DNA of 11,336 nucleotides from an uncultured Cocleimonas sp. (lineage in GTDB: Bacteria; Pseudomonadota; Gammaproteobacteria; Thiotrichales; Thiotrichaceae). The translations under genes and the position numbers were made by a program. Positions 7,990 through 11,336 of the stretch are shown piece after piece; positions within the stretch are counted from its first letter, which is position 1; each line of letters starts with the position of its first letter. The notes under the pieces are model-generated. The model ran no database searches and was not told the origin of the DNA. It was given only the letters and a program-made list of their open reading frames with translations. The DNA lies in contig CALJIH010000152.1 of assembly GCA_937974135.1 (NCBI GenBank), forward strand, positions 1 to 11,336, given 5' to 3'.

Positions 7990-8022
7990 TTGATTTCTTT
8001 ATGAGAATAAATAAGAAATCAA
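7990..8022 (-). promoter_or_regulatory. hairpin between riboswitch and thiB, candidate expression platform
   Basis: On the minus strand, arms 8022-8013 and 7999-7990 form a 10-bp perfect stem (TTGATTTCTT/AAGAAATCAA) with a 13-nt loop. It starts 9 bases after the aptamer ends. No U run follows, so it is not a standard terminator. It may help gate access to the thiB ribosome site about 30 bases further on. Confidence 0.4.
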
Positions 8023-8031
8023 AATGTTAAC

Positions 8032-8158
8032 CCATCCCTACGCTAGTATTAACTAGATCAGGTACTAAGGGTTTTTCAAGATATAAGTTTGAAATCTCAG
8101 ACTGTTTTTAAGGAAACAATCTTAATTAGATGTTCCTTAACAATCACCCCTTGGATAG
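8032..8158 (-). promoter_or_regulatory. TPP riboswitch (THI element)
   Basis: On the minus strand the conserved TPP aptamer is complete. P1 is CTATCC (8158-8153) paired with GGATGG (8037-8032). GGGGTG (8150-8145) pairs with ACCC to form P2. The P3 arm has an 8-bp stem TTAAGGAA/TTCCTTAA with an inner ATCT/AGAT helix. CTGAGA (8100-8095) is the pyrimidine-binding loop. It ends with ACCTGATCTAGTTAATACTA and GCGTAGGG, the pyrophosphate-sensing part. It lies in the thiB leader, 84 bases upstream of the ATG. Family behaviour is to turn expression off when TPP binds. Confidence 0.95.
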
Positions 8159-8162
8159 ACTT

Positions 8163-8191
8163 AGTGTATAAGAATTAATGAGGAAGTTAAA
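8163..8191 (-). promoter_or_regulatory. candidate promoter of the thiamine operon
   Basis: On the minus strand there is TTTAAC (8191-8186), 17 bp, then TACACT (8168-8163). The predicted start is near 8156-8158, exactly where the riboswitch P1 helix begins. The hexamers are weak matches, and the call rests mainly on this fit. Confidence 0.35.
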
Positions 8192-8202
8192 CGCCAAAAA
8201 CG

Positions 8203-8245
8203 CTAGCTTTGCATAAATTCATTCTACGTTTCTTAAAAAAAACGT
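8203..8245. repeat. dispersed intergenic repeat, copy B
   Basis: The 20-bp block 8203-8222 is identical to 3587-3606. It is followed by CTACGTTTCTTAAA and an ACGT-ended inverted repeat (8226-8245), shorter than the one in copy A. A degenerate echo of the block (GCTCTGCATAATCGA) follows at about 8257-8271. It lies upstream of the thiamine operon promoter and beyond G/C-run element copy 3. Confidence 0.6.
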
Positions 8246-8275
8246 GATTTCATTTTGCTCTGCATAATCGAGTAT

Positions 8276-8296
8276 CTATTCCTAATTACGGAATAG
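8276..8296. repeat. short inverted repeat CTATTCC/GGAATAG
   Basis: A 7-bp perfect stem with a 7-nt loop lies inside the stretch that separates repeat copy B from G/C-run element copy 3. That stretch is absent from copy A. Function is unknown. Confidence 0.4.
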
Positions 8297-8308
8297 TAAG
8301 TTCGTTAA

Positions 8309-8328
8309 AAAAGTAGGGGGTGTCTTTT
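8309..8328 (-). repeat. recurrent 3'-end G/C-run element, copy 3
   Basis: The core is the same as copies 1 and 2 but with five G instead of six: AAAAGTAGGGGGTGTCTTTT. It lies 45 bases past the stop of the TlpA-like gene, beyond a strong hairpin. On the gene strand it ends in a run of six T, so here it could act with that hairpin in termination. Confidence 0.6.
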
Positions 8329-8332
8329 CTAA

Positions 8333-8358
8333 TCCCTCAAATACGATGATTTGAGGGA
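8333..8358 (-). terminator. hairpin downstream of the TlpA-like gene
   Basis: A 10-bp perfect stem TCCCTCAAAT/ATTTGAGGGA with a 6-nt loop begins 15 bases after the TlpA-like stop codon. On the gene strand it is followed by TTAGAAAAGAC and then G/C-run element copy 3, which ends in T6, rather than by an immediate U tract. Terminator or mRNA-stabilising hairpin is the likely role. Confidence 0.5.
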
Positions 8359-8373
8359 ATTTTAGATAACAGA

Positions 8374-8922
8374 TTAGCTTTTAACGCTTACTTCTTGTTT
8401 AGTTTCATCGTCTTCAGCGACTTTAGTGTTATCCATAATAAACTTTTCTAAAGAAGTTACGGATACGATTCCCGGCTGTGCTGCAACCAACATGCCTTTC
8501 GGATCAAATAAGATAAAGGTAGGTGTACCGCGCAAAGATTCGCCAATACTTTGTTCCATCCAGATACTCATTTCTATAGGATTAGTCAAAAGATTTTTAA
8601 ATTTAATATCAAATTCGGCGATAAAATCTTCTGCATCGTCCATGCCGTTTTGACCATCTAGAGAAATTCCTAGAATGCGGGCATTTTTTAATTTGCCATC
8701 AAACTCCACCATTTCTGGCATGTGCATGCGGCATGCATGACAATCAGATGCCCAAACTTCTACAATTGTCCATTTGTCTTTACCGATATGGTTCATGATA
8801 CTGTCTTTCTTTCCATCAAGATCAGTAAAGGCATAAGCACTGCTACCTAACATCATGGTTATAAATAACCCTATTTTTAACAGTAGAGTCCAGTTTTTAT
8901 TTGCTAATGCTGCAGCTTTCAC
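8374..8922 (-). CDS. TlpA-like periplasmic thioredoxin-fold protein
   Basis: This is a predicted exported or membrane-tethered thiol-disulfide oxidoreductase. The start is taken as the GTG at 8922 (182 residues) because AGGA stands 8 bases before it; an in-frame GTG at 8937 would add five residues but has no ribosome site. A positively charged start and hydrophobic segment at about 14-31 (LLLKIGLFITMMLGSSAYA) form a signal peptide or anchor. The thioredoxin fold has VEVWASDCHACRMHMPEM with a CHAC active site (Cys61, Cys64) and RGTPTFILFD with the cis-proline. The tail is Glu/Asp/Lys-rich. The CHAC pair differs from the commoner CGPC/CxPC of TlpA proteins. The electron partner and target are unknown. 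It is divergent from the phosphatase gene. Confidence 0.85.
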   Translation of the reverse strand: MKAAALANKNWTLLLKIGLFITMMLGSSAYAFTDLDGKKDSIMNHIGKDKWTIVEVWASDCHACRMHMPEMVEFDGKLKNARILGISLDGQNGMDDAEDFIAEFDIKFKNLLTNPIEMSIWMEQSIGESLRGTPTFILFDPKGMLVAAQPGIVSVTSLEKFIMDNTKVAEDDETKQEVSVKS

Positions 8923-8947
8923 AGACAATTTCCTCACATTTTTAACA

Positions 8948-8955
8948 TTTATAAA
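8948..8955. promoter_or_regulatory. palindromic -10-like box between divergent genes
   Basis: TTTATAAA is self-complementary, so a TATAAA -10-like hexamer can be read on both strands within the 22 to 37 bp between the divergent starts. No good -35 match was found in either direction. A bidirectional promoter is an inference from symmetry and lack of space. Confidence 0.35.
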
Positions 8956-8959
8956 TTAG

Positions 8960-9634
8960 ATGGCCAACTTAGACACAAGTTCAAAAATCACCTGCGTGTT
9001 ATTCGACCTCGACGGAACCTTATTGGATACTGCGCCAGATATGACAAACGCGCTTAATCTCCTGCTTGCAGAGGAGGATAAAGCACCATTAAGTAACGAA
9101 GCTTGTCGAGATTATGTCTCACATGGCTCAGTCGCAATGGTCAATCTTGGATTTGGGGAACAACAAAATCCCAAGGAGTTTGAACGCCGTCGCCTTCGAT
9201 TCTTACACTTATACGAGAAAAACTTGTGTTTGGATACAAAACTTTTCGATGGAATGGACGAAGTGTTATCTTTTTTAGAAGAAAATCATCTTCCATGGGG
9301 AATTGTTACCAATAAACCTGCTTTTTTGACCAATCCATTACTGCAACAACTAAATCTTTACGATCGTGCTAAAAGCATCGTATCGGGCGATTCTTTACCT
9401 AATCGAAAGCCACATCCGGAGCCACTTTATCATGCAGCGAATGAATGTCAGCGTTTAGCCACAGAGTGCATTTATGTGGGTGATGCAGAGAGAGATATCG
9501 AAGCCGGTAGACGTGCAAATATGCAAACATTAATTGCCAGTTATGGTTATATTGATGAGTCGCAAACCCCAATAGAATGGCGCGCAAATGGAGTTATCGA
9601 GCATCCCGATGAAATTTTGGCTTGGATAAGTTAA
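8960..9634 (+). CDS. HAD-IA phosphatase, Gph/MupP type
   Basis: This is a cytosolic phosphatase of the haloacid dehalogenase superfamily, 224 residues. Motif I is FDLDGTLLDTAPD with nucleophile Asp16 and acid Asp18. Motif II is IVTNK with Thr117. Motif III is Lys150 in RKPHPEP. Motif IV is VGDAERD with Asp175 and Asp179. A helical cap lies between about 25 and 95. Such proteins are usually labelled phosphoglycolate phosphatase (Gph). The segments KLFDGMDEVL, WGIVTNKPAF and YGYI...P..W.A...HPDE look closer to MupP, the MurNAc-6-phosphate phosphatase of peptidoglycan recycling; this is from memory of the family, so substrate is open. No Shine-Dalgarno precedes the ATG and no clear terminator follows. 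Confidence 0.9.
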   Translation: MANLDTSSKITCVLFDLDGTLLDTAPDMTNALNLLLAEEDKAPLSNEACRDYVSHGSVAMVNLGFGEQQNPKEFERRRLRFLHLYEKNLCLDTKLFDGMDEVLSFLEENHLPWGIVTNKPAFLTNPLLQQLNLYDRAKSIVSGDSLPNRKPHPEPLYHAANECQRLATECIYVGDAERDIEAGRRANMQTLIASYGYIDESQTPIEWRANGVIEHPDEILAWIS

Positions 9635-9698
9635 ATCAAACATCCCTTAAATTGGGTTTTCAATGTGGTTAATTTGGAGAAATTTGATTGATGAAAAT

Positions 9699-9727
9699 TT
9701 GAGCAATAGAGCTCAGCATGTCATTAT
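9699..9727 (+). promoter_or_regulatory. candidate promoter for the MotA/MotB-like pair
   Basis: TTGAGC (9699-9704), a 17-bp spacer and CATTAT (9722-9727) give a tentative sigma-70 promoter, with a start near 9734 and a leader of about 30 bases. Each hexamer matches at 4 of 6 positions. It lies in the 128-bp gap after the phosphatase gene, which holds no other clear feature. Confidence 0.35.
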
Positions 9728-9762
9728 AGCGAAAAAAGGAATAATCGAATAAGGGCAGGATC

Positions 9763-10758
9763 ATGGATTTAGGTAAAAGCAGTGCTAAAAGTACTCTATT
9801 TCAAGTTGTTTTGGTGATATTGGCGATTGCTGCACTTGTTGTAGTTAATTTGCCAACCATTTTAAACTTCTATGAAAACGGAGATATCAGTAAAGTTGGT
9901 TTTATTATCAATGGAATTATTCTAACTTTATTCTTCTTTGGCATTATTCGCATTATTATGGTGTTGGTCCGTTATGTGATACAGCACGGTATTCTGTTGC
10001 AATTAACCGGATTACTAAAAGAAAATGCTAAAGATCCAACGGCGCGTTTACCACAAAAATCATTAGCAGTTGAACGCTACAAAGCAGTCAGTTGGGTAGT
10101 CAATCAAGATGCACCAGTAAATCAAGAAGCCCTAGCTGCTAGCGCAAACGCACGTGAAAATACGCGTTTAACATTTATCCGTTTTGTCCATAGTACGCTT
10201 ATCTTAGCCGGTGTTTTTGGCACAGTCGTGTCTTTATCGATGGCTTTGATTGGTGCTGCTGGTTTATTGAATTCACCTGAAGGTGTGAAAGAAATGAGTA
10301 CCATCATTGGTGGTATGTCTTCGGCACTGAGCTCAACCATCACAGCCATCGTTTGTTTCTTTATTTTTGCTTACTTTTATCTTCGATTAAATGATGCACG
10401 GATTCAATTACTAACGAGCATTGAAGACATGACGAGCATGTTTCTGATTCCTAAAGTCACGCACACAGAAGACGGTATGATCCGCCAGATTACGCAATTA
10501 TCAGAATCGCTAAATCAAGCAGCGGATAAAGTGCTAATGCTAGAGGATAATTTCATGAAAGTCGGTGATCGTTTGCAATTAGCGGTTGATGATTTACATG
10601 GTAAAGTTAATAGTAACCATATTATTGAGATAAAAGACTTGATTCGTAAAGGCTTTCATTTGTCAGAACCCGAATACGAAGGCCAAGACAAACCTATTGA
10701 ACGACTTGAAACGGATCTTAAACAGGTTGTCGATATCGACACCAAAGCTGCTCAATAA
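9763..10758 (+). CDS. MotA/TolQ/ExbB-family proton channel protein
   Basis: This 331-residue inner-membrane protein is predicted to be the channel-forming stator subunit of a proton-driven motor. It has four membrane segments in MotA-like layout (about 13-33, 46-73, 142-169 and 179-208), a cytoplasmic loop at 74-141 and a cytoplasmic tail at 209-331. The MotA/TolQ/ExbB signature is AGVFGTVVSLSMALIGAAGLL at about 149-169, then IIGGMSSALSSTITAIVCFF at 181-200. The tail has helical, possibly coiled-coil stretches at about 240-285. It is longer than TolQ or ExbB, but its tail is shorter than the long tail of Zorya ZorA. AAGGG lies 8 bases before the ATG. The next gene begins 9 bases on and encodes a MotB/ExbD-like partner. 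No flagellar, Tol-Pal or TonB genes lie nearby. Confidence 0.85.
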   Translation: MDLGKSSAKSTLFQVVLVILAIAALVVVNLPTILNFYENGDISKVGFIINGIILTLFFFGIIRIIMVLVRYVIQHGILLQLTGLLKENAKDPTARLPQKSLAVERYKAVSWVVNQDAPVNQEALAASANARENTRLTFIRFVHSTLILAGVFGTVVSLSMALIGAAGLLNSPEGVKEMSTIIGGMSSALSSTITAIVCFFIFAYFYLRLNDARIQLLTSIEDMTSMFLIPKVTHTEDGMIRQITQLSESLNQAADKVLMLEDNFMKVGDRLQLAVDDLHGKVNSNHIIEIKDLIRKGFHLSEPEYEGQDKPIERLETDLKQVVDIDTKAAQ

Positions 10759-10767
10759 GGTCGTAAT

Positions 10768-11336
10768 ATGAATTACGGTTATCCTGGAGCTAATTCACAG
10801 TTAGAAAACCATAATGTCTCGGAAGAGAGTTTTTGGCCGTCTTTTAGCGATATCATGATGGTAATTGTGATGGTCTTTTTACTGGTGACTGTGGCAGTTA
10901 TCTTAAACAATTGGGCATTAATTTCTCAACTTACAAACAGTGTCGAAGCGCAAAAGGCGGCTGCTAGTCTTGCAGATAATCGTAAAGTTGAAAATCAGAA
11001 CTTAGAAAAGAAACTAAGTACAGTAGAACAGAATTTATTGTCTTTAAATACTCAGTTTGATAAAGAAAAAGCGGCACTAGAACAAACCCAAGAAAAACTG
11101 AGTACAGCAGCGCAAACGCTTTCGCAAAAAGAGCAGTCATTAGCATCTATCGAAAATAAACTTAGTGCGTTAAATGCAAAATACGAGGCTGAACAACGTA
11201 GACTGTCGAATACTAATCAGCAGCTATTAGCGAACGAACAAAAGCTCTCTAATACTGATAAAGAGTTAATTGAGATCAAACAACAGCTAGCGAATAAAGT
11301 TACCATTATTGCCAGCTTAGATAAAAAACTCTTAGA
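10768..11336 (+). CDS. MotB/ExbD-like partner with long periplasmic coiled coil (partial, runs off the window)
   Basis: An open frame of 189 codons without a stop reaches the window end, so the 3' part is missing. AAGG lies 8 bases before the ATG, and the gap to the channel gene is 9 bases. A short cytoplasmic N-terminus leads to FWPSFSDIMMVIVMVFLLVT. This is one membrane segment (about 29-51) with Asp28 at its start, where the proton-carrying Asp of MotB, ExbD and TolR sits. By that family's topology the rest is periplasmic. From 83 to 188 one heptad position is hydrophobic 16 times in a row (Leu, except Phe97, Tyr139 and Ile181), in a Gln/Lys/Glu/Ser-rich background: an uninterrupted coiled coil. 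The unseen C-terminus might hold an OmpA-like peptidoglycan-binding domain. I do not recognise a named family. Confidence 0.85.
   Translation, partial: MNYGYPGANSQLENHNVSEESFWPSFSDIMMVIVMVFLLVTVAVILNNWALISQLTNSVEAQKAAASLADNRKVENQNLEKKLSTVEQNLLSLNTQFDKEKAALEQTQEKLSTAAQTLSQKEQSLASIENKLSALNAKYEAEQRRLSNTNQQLLANEQKLSNTDKELIEIKQQLANKVTIIASLDKKLL

Noticed and set aside
9640..9660. Intrinsic terminator after the phosphatase gene (CCC...GGGTTTT)
   Set aside because: Only three G-C pairs with a mismatch beside them. The stem is too weak to support.
9763..11336. Classical Zorya defence locus (zorAB)
   Set aside because: The channel protein's tail is too short for ZorA, the partner has a long coiled coil right after the membrane segment, and no ZorC/D/E genes are visible. 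A distant relationship remains possible.

Overview
The window is AT-rich chromosomal DNA from a free-living Gram-negative bacterium, most likely a gammaproteobacterium and plausibly marine. The evidence is a Tat-exported TRAP solute-binding protein, a ThiBPQ thiamine importer close to the enterobacterial one, a Gph/MupP-like HAD phosphatase and a MotA/MotB-like channel pair. No rRNA, tRNA, CRISPR array, phage gene or transposase was seen.

Layout. (1) 123-3501, minus strand: a TRAP transporter solute-binding protein, preceded by a NarL-type response regulator and a Cache-domain histidine kinase. The latter two form one operon, a candidate regulator of the TRAP gene. No TRAP membrane subunits lie in the window. 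(2) 3686-8158, minus strand: a complete thiamine-salvage operon. It runs TPP riboswitch, thiB, thiP, thiQ, a single-domain thiamine-binding (YkoF-like) protein, then a PnuC-family transporter that the context points to as a thiamine (PnuT-type) permease. (3) 8374-9634: a periplasmic TlpA-like thioredoxin (minus) diverging from a HAD phosphatase (plus), with only a few tens of bases between their starts and a palindromic -10-like box in the gap. (4) 9763 to the right edge, plus strand: a MotA/TolQ/ExbB-type proton-channel subunit, then a MotB/ExbD-like partner cut by the window end. After one membrane segment the partner has a regular coiled coil of at least 16 heptads, predicted periplasmic. 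I do not recognise this pair as a named system; it is the best candidate for something undescribed.

Between genes, a motif of about 20 bp with a 5-6 base G run (C run on the gene strand) occurs three times. Each copy lies just downstream of the stop codon of a minus-strand transcription unit and in the same orientation. Two of the copies also share a 20-bp identical block and an ACGT-ended inverted repeat. Several genes lack a clear Shine-Dalgarno sequence, and the kinase gene has a promoter-like sequence placed so that its mRNA could be leaderless.
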